Source: Candidatus Uhrbacteria bacterium (lineage in GTDB: Bacteria > Patescibacteria > ABY1 > SG8-24 > GWF2-40-263). From it: a stretch of 29,607 nucleotides of DNA. The notes beneath the pieces were generated by a model. The model saw nothing but the letters and a program-made list of their open reading frames with translations, was not told the origin of the DNA and searched no databases. The translations under genes were made by a program, and so were the position numbers. Shown here piece by piece: positions 21,630-29,173 of this stretch. Positions within the stretch are counted from its first letter, which is position 1; every line of letters starts with the position of its first letter. The stretch spans positions 1 to 29,607 of the forward strand of contig JACQSK010000001.1 of assembly GCA_016205975.1 (NCBI GenBank). The letters are read 5' to 3'.

Positions 21630-22385
21630 ATGACCTTTCGTTTCATCATCCTTGCGGCCGGGAAAGGGTCACGTATGAAGTCCGAGCTCCCCAAGGCGCT
21701 TATTCCTATCGGCGGCAAGCCGATCTTGCAGCACCTGTATGAATCGGTGCAAGCCTCTGGAGTCGATGGGGTTCCGGTGATCGTTGTGGGGCATGAGCGC
21801 GATCAATTGTGCGCACAGTTCGGCGGGGTGTGCGAGTATGTCGTTCAAGAGGAACAACTGGGAACCGCGCATGCGGTGAAGGTCTGCCGCGACGTCGTGA
21901 ATAATGCCGATGCGATCATCGTGCTTTACGGCGATCATCCGTTTGTCTCGGCGCGGACGCTACGCGACTTGGCGCTCATGCACGAGAAGAGCGAGACCGT
22001 TCTGACACTCATGACGACGACCGTGCCCTCCTTCCACGAATGGCCTATTTATTTTCACTGGGGGAGAATCATCCGTGACAAGCATGGACACATCATGGCG
22101 ATCCGTGAGTACAAGGATGCGATGGAATCCGAGCAAGCGATCACCGAAGTCAACCCGGCTCTCTACTGCTTTGATACATCATGGCTGTGGAAGCATATCG
22201 GTCAGATCAAAAACATCAATGCCAAGAAAGAGTTTTATTTGACCGACCTGATCGAGTTGGCGGTGGCGCAAGGCCATGAGATTGCCAGTATGAGCATCCC
22301 GCCCGAGGAGGCCGTGGGAATTAACACGCCGGAGGAACGCGAAATCGCGGAGGCCATCCTCGCCAAACGTCATGGCATCGCCTAA
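21630..22385 (+). CDS. GlmU-type sugar nucleotidyltransferase
   Basis: 251 aa. N-terminal LAAGKGSRMKSELPKAL is the nucleotide-binding signature of sugar-phosphate nucleotidyltransferases, and Glu-Gln-Leu-Gly-Thr-Ala-His-Ala plus Tyr-Gly-Asp-His-Pro (metal-binding Asp) match GlmU-type uridyltransferases. The left-handed beta-helix acetyltransferase domain of full GlmU is absent, so this is a stand-alone uridyltransferase-like enzyme, probably for UDP-GlcNAc or a related UDP-sugar. It overlaps the kinase gene by 14 nt. No clear SD or promoter at a standard distance; the start is set by the N-terminal motif. Confidence 0.87.
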   Translation: MTFRFIILAAGKGSRMKSELPKALIPIGGKPILQHLYESVQASGVDGVPVIVVGHERDQLCAQFGGVCEYVVQEEQLGTAHAVKVCRDVVNNADAIIVLYGDHPFVSARTLRDLALMHEKSETVLTLMTTTVPSFHEWPIYFHWGRIIRDKHGHIMAIREYKDAMESEQAITEVNPALYCFDTSWLWKHIGQIKNINAKKEFYLTDLIELAVAQGHEIASMSIPPEEAVGINTPEEREIAEAILAKRHGIA

Positions 22386-22932
22386 GCTTGTCATCATCGG
22401 CGGCGCGCCCGCGACCGGAAAAAGCGTCCTTGCTGATCTGCTTGTGCAACAGACAGGTTTTCGGCGCGTCTCCAAAGATCTCCTGAAAGAACACCTATTC
22501 GATGTGATTGAATATCGCGATCGACAATGGTCGCGTGAGATTGGGGTGCTGGCGTTCCCGCTGTTCATGGGCATCGTGGAGATGTACCTGAGGCGCGGAG
22601 AGTCTGTCATCGTGGACAATCCGTTCATCCATGCGGCCGACATGGAGTGGTTCCATCGATTTGAGAAAGACTACGGCGCAGAGTTTATCCAGGTGCACCT
22701 GACGGCTGACCCGGCGATCTTGCGCGAGCGCTTCATTGAACGCGCTCACACGCATCGCCACCCAGGCCACAACGACGCCCTTGAGGACGTCCTGGAAGAG
22801 TTCGAAACGAAGTGGTTTAACAAGTCGTTCATCCCCTTGCCGCTGTCGGGCAAAACAAAAATCGTGGACACGACGGATTTTGACTCCGTGAACCACGATG
22901 CCATTGTGAAGTTTATTCTTGGTGGACCGTAG
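22372..22932 (+). CDS. P-loop kinase (AAA_33/zeta-toxin-like)
   Basis: 186 aa. Walker A is GGAPATGKS near the N-terminus, a basic Ser-Lys-Asp-Leu-Leu-Lys segment follows, and a lid-like Arg-Glu-Arg-Phe-x-Glu-Arg stretch is in the second half. This resembles the AAA_33 kinase group that includes zeta toxins and small-molecule kinases. No antitoxin gene is next to it, so a toxin role is not supported. Substrate unknown. Start overlaps the nucleotidyltransferase end by 14 nt, so expression is coupled. Confidence 0.8.
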   Translation: MASPKLVIIGGAPATGKSVLADLLVQQTGFRRVSKDLLKEHLFDVIEYRDRQWSREIGVLAFPLFMGIVEMYLRRGESVIVDNPFIHAADMEWFHRFEKDYGAEFIQVHLTADPAILRERFIERAHTHRHPGHNDALEDVLEEFETKWFNKSFIPLPLSGKTKIVDTTDFDSVNHDAIVKFILGGP

Positions 22933-22938
22933 GACATC

Positions 22939-23268
22939 TCAGCGCTGGTCGCCCGAGCCGCCAATCACTCCGCGCGCCTGGCGCGAGGCGAGCTTATCAA
23001 CATTGGCCTGTGCGACCTCATCGAGGTTCAGCCCAAGCTCGGAGGCGACAGACGCGACATACCACAGCACATCCCCCAGCTCGCTCTTGAGATCCTCGCG
23101 GAACTCAGGGGTGACTTGGCCCTCGTGGTCGCGCATGACCTTTTTGATTTTATTGAGCACCTCGCCGACTTCTCCGCCAAGGCCCAGGGCAGGGTAATAC
23201 AAGTTTTTTCCATGGTTGGGATAGAGGGCCGTCGTGAGGGATTTCATTTGAAAGTCAGAGAGGTTCAT
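22939..23268 (-). CDS. MazG-like nucleotide pyrophosphohydrolase
   Basis: 109 aa from ATG 23268; upstream codons to 23316 lie beyond the predicted promoter. All-helical fold with the paired metal motifs GEVGEV (ExxE) and Glu-Leu-Gly-Asp (ExxD), and a C-terminal Arg-Gly-Val-Ile-Gly-Gly-Ser-Gly-Asp motif typical of MazG-like NTP pyrophosphohydrolases that hydrolyse non-canonical NTPs. Convergent with the kinase gene (6-nt gap) and divergent from EndoQ with only 22 nt between start codons. Confidence 0.9.
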   Translation of the reverse strand: MNLSDFQMKSLTTALYPNHGKNLYYPALGLGGEVGEVLNKIKKVMRDHEGQVTPEFREDLKSELGDVLWYVASVASELGLNLDEVAQANVDKLASRQARGVIGGSGDQR

Positions 23269-23276
23269 AGGCTCAC

Positions 23277-23285
23277 AGTGTAACA
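23277..23285 (-). promoter_or_regulatory. Extended -10 promoter of the MazG-like gene
   Basis: Reverse strand TGTTACACT ends 8 nt before the ATG at 23268. The same 22-bp gap must hold the EndoQ promoter, which I could not define. Confidence 0.5.
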
Positions 23286-23290
23286 TATTT

Positions 23291-24544
23291 ATGCGCACGA
23301 TTGTCGACTGGCACATTCATTCTAAGTATTCCCGAGCTTGCTCGAAAGAGTTAGTGCTGTCGGCGATTGCGAGTTGGTGCGCGCGCAAGGGGATCCACAT
23401 TGTCGCGACGGGCGACTGGACGCATCCGGAATGGTTCAGACACCTCCAAGAGAATCTTGTGGAGGAAAGGCAAGGGATTTATCGGTTAAGGCAAGGAGAA
23501 ACGCGTTTCATGCTCGTGACCGAGCTCAGTCAGATTTACAAAAAAGGCGACAAGACGCGGCGCATTCATAATCTGGTGTTCTCGCCCTCACTCACGACGT
23601 GCGAAAAAGTGAATCGTGAACTCACGCGGCGCAACTTCAATTTGAAGGCGGATGGCCGACCGATTCTCGGCATCGACTCTGAGGACCTTTACAAACTCCT
23701 GAAGGACATCGACGAGAAGATCATCCTCATTCCCGCGCATGCCTGGACACCCTGGTACGCCGTCTTCGGCAGCAAGTCCGGGTTTAACTTTCTGGAGGAG
23801 TGTTTTGGATCCATGAGTCGTGAGATTTATGCGATTGAGACAGGGCTCTCTTCCAACCCGATGATGAATTGGCAGCTGTCAGGACTCGATTCGGTTGTGA
23901 TGATTTCAAACTCCGACGCGCACTCGCCGCGCAACCTAGGGCGCGAGGCCAACGTTTTTGACTTTGATGCACCACCGACCTACGACGACTTTGTCTGCGT
24001 GCTCAAGGAACAAGACGCGAGCCGGTTCAAATATACGATTGAGTTTTTTCCTGAAGAAGGGAAGTATCATTTTGACGGGTGCGCCGCCTGCGAGTTTTCT
24101 TGCGACCCACAGGAGAGCAAGCGTCTTGGCCTGCGCTGTCCCCTCTGTCAGCGTCCGCTCACACTGGGCGTGCACACCAGAGTCGAGGAGCTTTCCGATC
24201 GGGACGCGGCGACGGTGAGGGAGCGGAAGATTCCGTTCAAGTCCATCGTGCCGCTGGCAGAAATCCTGGCCGAGTGTTTCGGCGTGACAGGGACGACTTC
24301 CAAAAGAGTCGAGGAGGAATATCTGCGGCTCACGGACGATCTTGCCGATGAGTTCACGCTGCTTTTAGATACGCCCATCGAGGAGATTGAGCGACTGGCT
24401 CGCGCGCCGCTCTTGCACGAGGCCATCAGCCGCGTGCGAGCGGGACAGGTGGAGATCACTCCGGGCTATGACGGCATCTACGGGAAAGTTCGAGTTTTCG
24501 GCGCCGACGGACTCCCCAGACCGAAGCAATCAAACCTCCTATAA
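23291..24544 (+). CDS. PHP-domain endonuclease Q (EndoQ-like)
   Basis: 417 aa. N-terminal PHP domain with intact metal motifs: Asp-Trp-His-Ile-His-Ser (HxH at 8-10), Thr-Gly-Asp-Trp, Pro-Ala-His-Ala-Trp and Asn-Ser-Asp-Ala-His. A four-Cys zinc-finger-like segment (CAAC then CPLC) follows near residues 265-290, and a helical C-terminal part ends in Tyr-Gly-Lys-Val-Arg-Val-Phe. Domain order and length match EndoQ, which nicks DNA 5' of deaminated bases and abasic sites and was described from Thermococcales and a few bacteria. Next to MazG-like, so the pair may limit damage from deaminated nucleotides. Confidence 0.83.
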   Translation: MRTIVDWHIHSKYSRACSKELVLSAIASWCARKGIHIVATGDWTHPEWFRHLQENLVEERQGIYRLRQGETRFMLVTELSQIYKKGDKTRRIHNLVFSPSLTTCEKVNRELTRRNFNLKADGRPILGIDSEDLYKLLKDIDEKIILIPAHAWTPWYAVFGSKSGFNFLEECFGSMSREIYAIETGLSSNPMMNWQLSGLDSVVMISNSDAHSPRNLGREANVFDFDAPPTYDDFVCVLKEQDASRFKYTIEFFPEEGKYHFDGCAACEFSCDPQESKRLGLRCPLCQRPLTLGVHTRVEELSDRDAATVRERKIPFKSIVPLAEILAECFGVTGTTSKRVEEEYLRLTDDLADEFTLLLDTPIEEIERLARAPLLHEAISRVRAGQVEITPGYDGIYGKVRVFGADGLPRPKQSNLL

Positions 24545-24548
24545 AAAA

Positions 24549-24582
24549 ACACTCTCCGTCGCGTCCCTGGAGAGTGTTTTTG
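24549..24582. terminator. Bidirectional terminator between EndoQ and the Lys-rich peptide gene
   Basis: Perfect 9-bp stem ACACTCTCC/GGAGAGTGT with an 11-nt loop and TTTTT on +. The reverse strand has a TTTTTTT tail. Confidence 0.9.
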
Positions 24583-24585
24583 TAA

Positions 24586-24657
24586 CTACGAGCGCTTCTT
24601 GGACTTCTTTGCGGCCTTGCGCTTTGCTGGTTTCTTGGCCTTCTTTTTTGCTGCCAT
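24586..24657 (-). CDS. Lys-rich basic peptide, 23 aa
   Basis: ATG 24657 to TAG 24588-24586. Composition is almost only Lys, Ala, Arg, Ser and Pro, with Ala-Lys-Lys and Pro-Ala-Lys-Arg units like the tails of histone H1-type bacterial proteins. A strong terminator follows directly, and a promoter with a 165-nt structured leader precedes it. A nucleic-acid-binding role is inferred from charge. In-frame codons continue upstream without a stop, through a GTG, to an ATC 5 nt after AGGAGG, so a longer product cannot be excluded. Confidence 0.55.
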   Translation of the reverse strand: MAAKKKAKKPAKRKAAKKSKKRS

Positions 24658-24662
24658 AGTGA

Positions 24663-24711
24663 GTTCTGATTCACCTCCCTTATCTCGCACAGGGGCGAGA
24701 TAAGTCAGAAC
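24663..24711 (-). promoter_or_regulatory. Structured 5' UTR of the Lys-rich peptide gene
   Basis: Two nested stems: outer GTTCTGA/TCAGAAC (24711-24705 with 24669-24663) and inner CTTATCTCGC/GCGAGATAAG (24704-24695 with 24688-24679). The purine-rich GGAGGTGAA lies in the one-sided bulge between them, so SD access may depend on folding. Confidence 0.6.
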
Positions 24712-24743
24712 CGTGATGGTTCCTCCTGAGGTGGGATGTTAAC

Positions 24744-24759
24744 GTGCTCGATCGAGCAC
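24744..24759. repeat. 16-bp perfect palindrome in the leader
   Basis: GTGCTCGATCGAGCAC is fully self-complementary. It lies inside the predicted 165-nt leader, downstream of the start site, and could be an operator or an RNA hairpin. Confidence 0.6.
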
Positions 24760-24828
24760 TGCACGCAAATTAATGGTTGTGCAGTTGATGTCGTCGATGC
24801 AGGACGCGCTGCTTCGAGCGATGCGTAC

Positions 24829-24857
24829 ATTGTAAAGCAAATATTTTTTTGCAACAA
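24829..24857 (-). promoter_or_regulatory. Promoter for the Lys-rich peptide transcript
   Basis: Reverse strand TTGTTG (24857-24852), 17-nt spacer, TACAAT (24834-24829). The predicted start near 24822 gives a 165-nt leader. The rest of 24712-24965 holds no gene I can support. Confidence 0.55.
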
Positions 24858-24965
24858 GAGGGAGATGAAGATTTTTTTTGCACAGGCACTCACAGAACAG
24901 AGCGCGTTGCGCTTCGAGCGAGAAGCGACGAGAAGTTTTGGCTGCCGTGCGCACGAGCTGTGACC

Positions 24966-26273
24966 TCACTCGACGACATCCACGGGCACGCCCACCTGTG
25001 CCCAGGCATACACCCACTGCATGTCTTCCAGCGAGACGTTCACACACCCGCGGCTCATCGGGTGACCAAAATTATTATGCCAGGGCGCGTAGTGAATATA
25101 GATGTGCGGATAGAAACGCAGGTTGTAGGGAACCCAACCGAGATCGTAGTTGTACGGGCTGTCAGCGCCATAAAACCATGCGTAGTGCACGAGCGGAAGT
25201 TTGGCTAAAATAGCATGATTTCCGAGTGGAGTTGTATTGTTGCGTCCGCTCGAAATCAAAAAACTATTTTGTAAAATACCGCCTTCGTAGGCGTACAAAC
25301 GTTGTTCGGAAATATCGACAACGATGCGTTGCGCCGCGGTGTCAGCAGAGAAAGACGCACGGCCTTCGCCGTAGATCATGTCCGTCCCGTCCGTTGCCAA
25401 AGCGATGCTGCCGTGCGCGGCCGGAAGACGCTGAGACGTTTTTTCCGTCACGTCCCAAAGGAGACCTCCATCTGTTGTGGAGAGGAGGAGATGGTCGTTC
25501 AAGACTGCGAGTGAAGAGACGCCAAGAGCGTCCAGAGGAAAAATTTCTTCGCTGATGGTTTCTGGAAAACTGTGGATAACTATTTTTTTCAGTGTCGGTG
25601 TTTGTGCGTGCTGCTGACTCACCGTAAGTGCGCGCGCGTCCACGACACCCACCAAGCCAGAGCGATCGTTTTCCTGAAAGGCAAAAAAGTTTTCAACGAG
25701 CGTTGCGTTTTTGTTCCACGACCAGATGCGCACGTGCGGTCCGCCGCCAGGGCCAGGCAAGGTGACAAGCTCGGCACGCGCGTCGCCTTCCAAATCTCCG
25801 CACGCGAGATTGACGCCGCCGCGGAATGATTCGTCGTAGGCGAAGAATCCTCCTTCGTCGATGGCCTCGCCCATCGCGTTGAACACCCGCACATGCGGCC
25901 CGCCTCCGCGCTGCGGTGCAGTGATGATCTCATTTCTGCCGTCCCCCGTAAGGTCGCAGGCAACCACGTTCACCCCCACACCCATGGTCGGTGCGTAGGC
26001 GAGGAATCTTCCGACCTCTGAACCATCTTGCCTGAGCACGCGCACGCTTGGCTCAGAACCCAGAGAGCTCCCCACGAGGATCTCCGACACGCCGTCCTCC
26101 CCAAGGTCTGCGAGCGCCAGGCTCACCCCGCCGACTTCCTCGCCGACCGGAAGATCAAAAGTCGCCTCTCCATCAAGCGATCGGATAGCCGTCGTTTGCG
26201 GATGGGAGGCAAGGGCGGCGCGCACAGGGGTGACGAGCGCGCCCAAAAGAGTGAGGAGAATCAGTACGCGCAT
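24966..26273 (-). CDS. FG-GAP repeat protein with C-terminal L,D-transpeptidase domain
   Basis: 435 aa with a short signal peptide (about 1-19, ending Val-Arg-Ala). Residues about 35-200 hold FG-GAP/VCBS-like repeats of the form Asp-Leu-x-Gly-Asp-Gly-x-x-Glu-Ile and Gly-Gly-Pro-His-Val-Arg. After a variable stretch, a YkuD L,D-transpeptidase domain (about 310-435) ends with His404 and Ser-Arg-Gly-Cys410-Val-Asn, the catalytic His/Cys pair. YkuD enzymes make 3-3 cross-links in peptidoglycan or attach proteins to it. The beta-propeller-like part may target the enzyme. tRNA-Ala lies upstream. An extended -10 ends 8 nt before the ATG. Confidence 0.9.
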   Translation of the reverse strand: MRVLILLTLLGALVTPVRAALASHPQTTAIRSLDGEATFDLPVGEEVGGVSLALADLGEDGVSEILVGSSLGSEPSVRVLRQDGSEVGRFLAYAPTMGVGVNVVACDLTGDGRNEIITAPQRGGGPHVRVFNAMGEAIDEGGFFAYDESFRGGVNLACGDLEGDARAELVTLPGPGGGPHVRIWSWNKNATLVENFFAFQENDRSGLVGVVDARALTVSQQHAQTPTLKKIVIHSFPETISEEIFPLDALGVSSLAVLNDHLLLSTTDGGLLWDVTEKTSQRLPAAHGSIALATDGTDMIYGEGRASFSADTAAQRIVVDISEQRLYAYEGGILQNSFLISSGRNNTTPLGNHAILAKLPLVHYAWFYGADSPYNYDLGWVPYNLRFYPHIYIHYAPWHNNFGHPMSRGCVNVSLEDMQWVYAWAQVGVPVDVVE

Positions 26274-26281
26274 ACCCAGCC

Positions 26282-26290
26282 ATCATAACA
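26282..26290 (-). promoter_or_regulatory. Extended -10 promoter of the L,D-transpeptidase gene
   Basis: Reverse strand TGTTATGAT ends 8 nt before the ATG and lies 15 nt after the tRNA-Ala CCA end. Confidence 0.5.
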
Positions 26291-26305
26291 AAAAACCGCA
26301 CAAGA

Positions 26306-26381
26306 TGGTGGACCGTATCGGATTCGAACCGATGACCTTCTGCTTGCAAAGCAGACGCGCTACCAACTGCGCCAACGGCCC
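26306..26381 (-). tRNA. tRNA-Ala(UGC)
   Basis: 76 nt with encoded CCA. Acceptor GGGCCGT/ACGGTCC carries the G3-U70 pair that defines alanine tRNAs. Anticodon stem TCTGC/GCAGA around TTTGCAA (anticodon TGC), T-loop TTCGAAT. Confidence 0.97.
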
Positions 26382-26449
26382 GTCAACGTGTGAGGTTTTT
26401 GGGACGGCGCAATCGTATCAGCATCGTCGCGCGCGCGTCAATGAGACGT

Positions 26450-26478
26450 TTGACAGGCGCGCCTTCCTCCTGTATCTT
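26450..26478 (+). promoter_or_regulatory. Strong promoter of the transglycosylase-like gene
   Basis: Perfect TTGACA (26450-26455), 17-nt spacer, TATCTT (26473-26478). The start near 26485 gives a 34-nt leader with GGAGG 6 nt before the ATG. Confidence 0.8.
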
Positions 26479-26518
26479 TTTTCGGTTCTGAGGATTCCCC
26501 TCATGAACGGAGGACACC

Positions 26519-27904
26519 ATGCTGATTCGCGTTCACCCCCTCAAAGGGGTCGCTGTGCTGTACTTCCTCATGTGCATCCTGGCTCTCGTCCTGCGGTCGA
26601 TCACGGCCTGGGTGGAGACGTCGACCCCCGTGGACCCATTCGCTTCGCCTCCGGCGCTGACGCTGGTTCCCGTCGACGGTTTCCTTGTGCGCGTGCCCCC
26701 TGGCGCCGTGCGTTTGCCGGACGTGCCCACGGACTTGCCGGATCTCATCCGTCAGAGCGTCTCGCGCGTCTCTGCGGAGCGTCTGGACAAGGACAAGTGC
26801 GTGCCTGAGAACGACACGCAGATAGGCTGGCAGAAGTGTCTGGGCGATTACCTTCTGGCGGCCGTGGACGAACAGGGGAAAATCGAGCTCGTCGAGGTCT
26901 ACGGCGGCAAGCCCTCCCGCGCCGGATTCACCGTTGCGTGCGAGCGCGAGGGCGGATGTGACCGCGGTGTGAACCCACCCTTCACCATCTCCTCACCGCC
27001 GGGCTGGACCGTGGTGGCTCTGCGCACGGCCGTCTTGCAAGAAGACGGTCCTGACGGGATCGGGGGCGCGGTCTACGTGCCCTTCTCCTCACGGCTCGAT
27101 GACCCGGATCTGCGCATGCAGGGCCTTGAGTACCTACGCGATGCGGTCCTAGCCGCCTACTACGAGCTGCGCGCTAAGGACGTGGTGAGCCGGCATATCC
27201 CCGGCCGCTACGTGACCGACTTCGGCACGCCCGACCATGTGATCGCGCTCATCTTGACCGAGCAGATGTACTCGGACACCTGGTTTGCGAGCGGGAGCGA
27301 CCTGGAACGTCTCGAGATGTTCAACCGCGCGCTCGTGACTCTCGGGCTCAACCGTTGGAAGAGCTATCAGTACACGAAGTCGGGAGCGGGCGCGCGTGGC
27401 ATCGGCCAGATCGTGGGCGGCCCCTACCAAGCGATCCGGGAGCAGTATCCGCGCGCGGACCTGCCAGCGGATTCGATCGTCGGGCGCACCGACCACCACA
27501 CGAGCGTCAAGGCGATGATCTGCCACGCGGACGCAGAGTGGTGGACGTTTGCCGGTGATGACGAGCGCGCGCATCGCGCGTTTCTGCTCCAGAACGACGA
27601 GGCGAGGCGTTTGGTCCTGGCCGCTGGCTACAATGCCAACGTGGCAACCGTGCACCGCGTGATCCATGCGTGCAAGGAGCGCTGGAGGGAGGACGACTGC
27701 GCCGCAACCTGCATCACGGACCCCGAGACCTGTGTGAAGCTTCCGGAGCAGACGCGGCTGTACTTGCTCAAGTATGAGTGGATCTACCGAGTGCTGTTTG
27801 ACGAGGCGTTTCGCGCGGGAGTCGAGAAGAGCGTTTGGGCGACGCTCGCTGATCGGGCGCGCGCGCAGCAGAGCGCATACGAAAAACGCCATCCTAAGCC
27901 TTAG
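26519..27904 (+). CDS. Membrane-anchored lytic transglycosylase-like protein
   Basis: 461 aa, starting after a strong GGAGG at 6 nt. One membrane helix (about 10-32) anchors it with the bulk outside. The middle has paired Cys residues (near 95-105 and 140-150). The C-terminal half has Ile-Leu-Thr-Glu248-Gln, a later Gly-Ala-Arg-Gly-Ile-Gly-Gln-Ile segment and an Ala-Gly-Tyr-Asn-Ala-Asn motif, which together resemble SLT-type lytic transglycosylases (catalytic Glu, GxxGxxQ and AYN motifs). More Cys pairs lie near the end. The family assignment is by motif pattern only. Role inferred: cutting peptidoglycan glycan strands. Confidence 0.7.
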   Translation: MLIRVHPLKGVAVLYFLMCILALVLRSITAWVETSTPVDPFASPPALTLVPVDGFLVRVPPGAVRLPDVPTDLPDLIRQSVSRVSAERLDKDKCVPENDTQIGWQKCLGDYLLAAVDEQGKIELVEVYGGKPSRAGFTVACEREGGCDRGVNPPFTISSPPGWTVVALRTAVLQEDGPDGIGGAVYVPFSSRLDDPDLRMQGLEYLRDAVLAAYYELRAKDVVSRHIPGRYVTDFGTPDHVIALILTEQMYSDTWFASGSDLERLEMFNRALVTLGLNRWKSYQYTKSGAGARGIGQIVGGPYQAIREQYPRADLPADSIVGRTDHHTSVKAMICHADAEWWTFAGDDERAHRAFLLQNDEARRLVLAAGYNANVATVHRVIHACKERWREDDCAATCITDPETCVKLPEQTRLYLLKYEWIYRVLFDEAFRAGVEKSVWATLADRARAQQSAYEKRHPKP

Positions 27905-27922
27905 CTCAGGACGGCGTCTCAG

Positions 27923-27948
27923 GCGATGGACGAAGGTTCATCGCTTTT
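27923..27948 (+). terminator. Terminator of the transglycosylase-like gene
   Basis: Stem GCGATGGAC/GTTCATCGC with a GAAG loop, then TTTTC. It overlaps the 3' end of the convergent dehydrogenase gene. Confidence 0.75.
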
Positions 27949-28933
27949 CAATTTTGTTAGGTGGGCGCTTCCCGCGCACGAAGGCGAGGATATTTTCGGC
28001 CGCGGCGCGGCTCATGGCCTGTCGCGTTTCAATGGTCGCGCTTGCCGTATGGGGCGTGAGGATGACGTTCCATGCGTGTTGCAAATACTGTGCATCGCTC
28101 TTGCGCCGGGCAAAGGCCGGTTCGTCCTCGAATACATCCAGCGCGGCGCCGGCGAGCCGTCCGCTCTTGAGCGCCCGCACGAGCGCGGCAGAGTCCACGA
28201 CAGGACCACGAGCGGTGTTGATGAGGAAGGCAGTCTTCTTCATGGCCCTTAACACCCTGTCGTTGATGAGATGCTTGGTCGAAGGAAGCAGGGGGACGTG
28301 CAAGGAAACAAAGTCGGACTCTCGCAGGAGTTGGATTTTGGTTTTGTAGATTGCCTTATACGCTTTTTCAAATGTCGGATTGCGTTTCACGTCCGTATAG
28401 AGAATCTTCACGCCGAACCCTTCATACATGCGTCTGGCTACCAGGCTGCCGATCGCACCGCTCCCAATGAGACCGAGCGTCTTTCCCATGACGTCCGTGC
28501 CCAGTAAGAGCTGCGGTTCCCAGCCTTTGTATTTTCCCATGCGCGTGTAGTGATCGGATTCAACGATGCGGTGGGCCAGGGCAAAGATGAGCGCGATCGC
28601 GTGTTCGGCGACCGCCTCGGAGACATTTGGGTGCGCGGCATTGGTTACGACGAGCTTGCGCTTGGCCGCTTCTTTGAGATCGATGTTGTCGAACCCCACC
28701 GCGTAGTTGGCGACCATCTTGAGGGACGAGCCAGCCGCTTCCATGACGCCCTTGTCGATTTTTTCGGTGAGCATGGAGAGAATGACGTTTTTTCCTTTCA
28801 CGTGACGGAGCAATTCCGAACGCGGGATGATCCGATTTTTCTCGTAGACCTCGACCCTGAGGCTCTTGTTGTGCTTTAGCATCTCGAGACCCTCGTCGGG
28901 AATCTCTCGTGTGACAAAAACAGAGATGGTCAT
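27938..28933 (-). CDS. D-isomer-specific 2-hydroxyacid dehydrogenase
   Basis: 331 aa from ATG 28933; the frame is open to 29023 but that part overlaps the divergent promoter region. The NAD-binding Rossmann motif is Gly-Leu-Ile-Gly-Ser-Gly-Ala-Ile-Gly, and the catalytic triad is Arg in Asn-Thr-Ala-Arg-Gly, Glu in Phe-Glu-Asp-Glu-Pro and His in Leu-Thr-Pro-His-Thr-Ala. It is closest in pattern to glyoxylate/hydroxypyruvate reductases, which reduce 2-keto acids with NAD(P)H. Exact substrate unknown. No SD is seen; a GATAAT box lies 18 nt upstream of the start. Confidence 0.93.
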   Translation of the reverse strand: MTISVFVTREIPDEGLEMLKHNKSLRVEVYEKNRIIPRSELLRHVKGKNVILSMLTEKIDKGVMEAAGSSLKMVANYAVGFDNIDLKEAAKRKLVVTNAAHPNVSEAVAEHAIALIFALAHRIVESDHYTRMGKYKGWEPQLLLGTDVMGKTLGLIGSGAIGSLVARRMYEGFGVKILYTDVKRNPTFEKAYKAIYKTKIQLLRESDFVSLHVPLLPSTKHLINDRVLRAMKKTAFLINTARGPVVDSAALVRALKSGRLAGAALDVFEDEPAFARRKSDAQYLQHAWNVILTPHTASATIETRQAMSRAAAENILAFVRGKRPPNKIEKR

Positions 28934-28978
28934 AGGACAGAGGTTTTTAAGATTATCCAGAAGAATTCTACCGAATCC

Positions 28979-29007
28979 TTGACTTTTTCGCAAAACGAGA
29001 GTATTAT
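28979..29007 (+). promoter_or_regulatory. Strong promoter of the last gene
   Basis: TTGACT (28979-28984), 17-nt spacer, TATTAT (29002-29007). The predicted start near 29014 leaves a 160-nt leader. Confidence 0.7.
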
Positions 29008-29013
29008 CTCCAG

Positions 29014-29173
29014 TCGTTTGCACAGCCGTAATCCGACGGTTTTACAAGCACATCCCCCCGCTCGCGAGCAGGGGGAACACCGGCACGGCGGAACCGTGCA
29101 TGCACACGGTTTGTCGGCGTGACCTCGCGTAGGGCTGAGGCTCTTGTGAGAGTACCGGCTTACGGAGGTTCAA
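29014..29173 (+). other. Long structured leader before the last gene
   Basis: About 160 nt with several short hairpins: CCCC-GCTCGCGAGC-GGGG near 29047-29070 around a 10-bp palindrome, and CACGG/CCGTG near 29081-29096. It ends in GGAGG (29164-29168), 5 nt before the ATG. No known riboswitch motif was recognised. Confidence 0.5.

Noticed and set aside
22372..22932. Zeta toxin of a toxin-antitoxin pair
   Set aside because: No small antitoxin gene is adjacent. The upstream partner is a nucleotidyltransferase, so a metabolic kinase is as likely.
27149..27892. Reverse-strand open frame of 247 codons inside the transglycosylase-like gene
   Set aside because: It is a mirror of a GC-rich gene with strong promoter and SD on the other strand.
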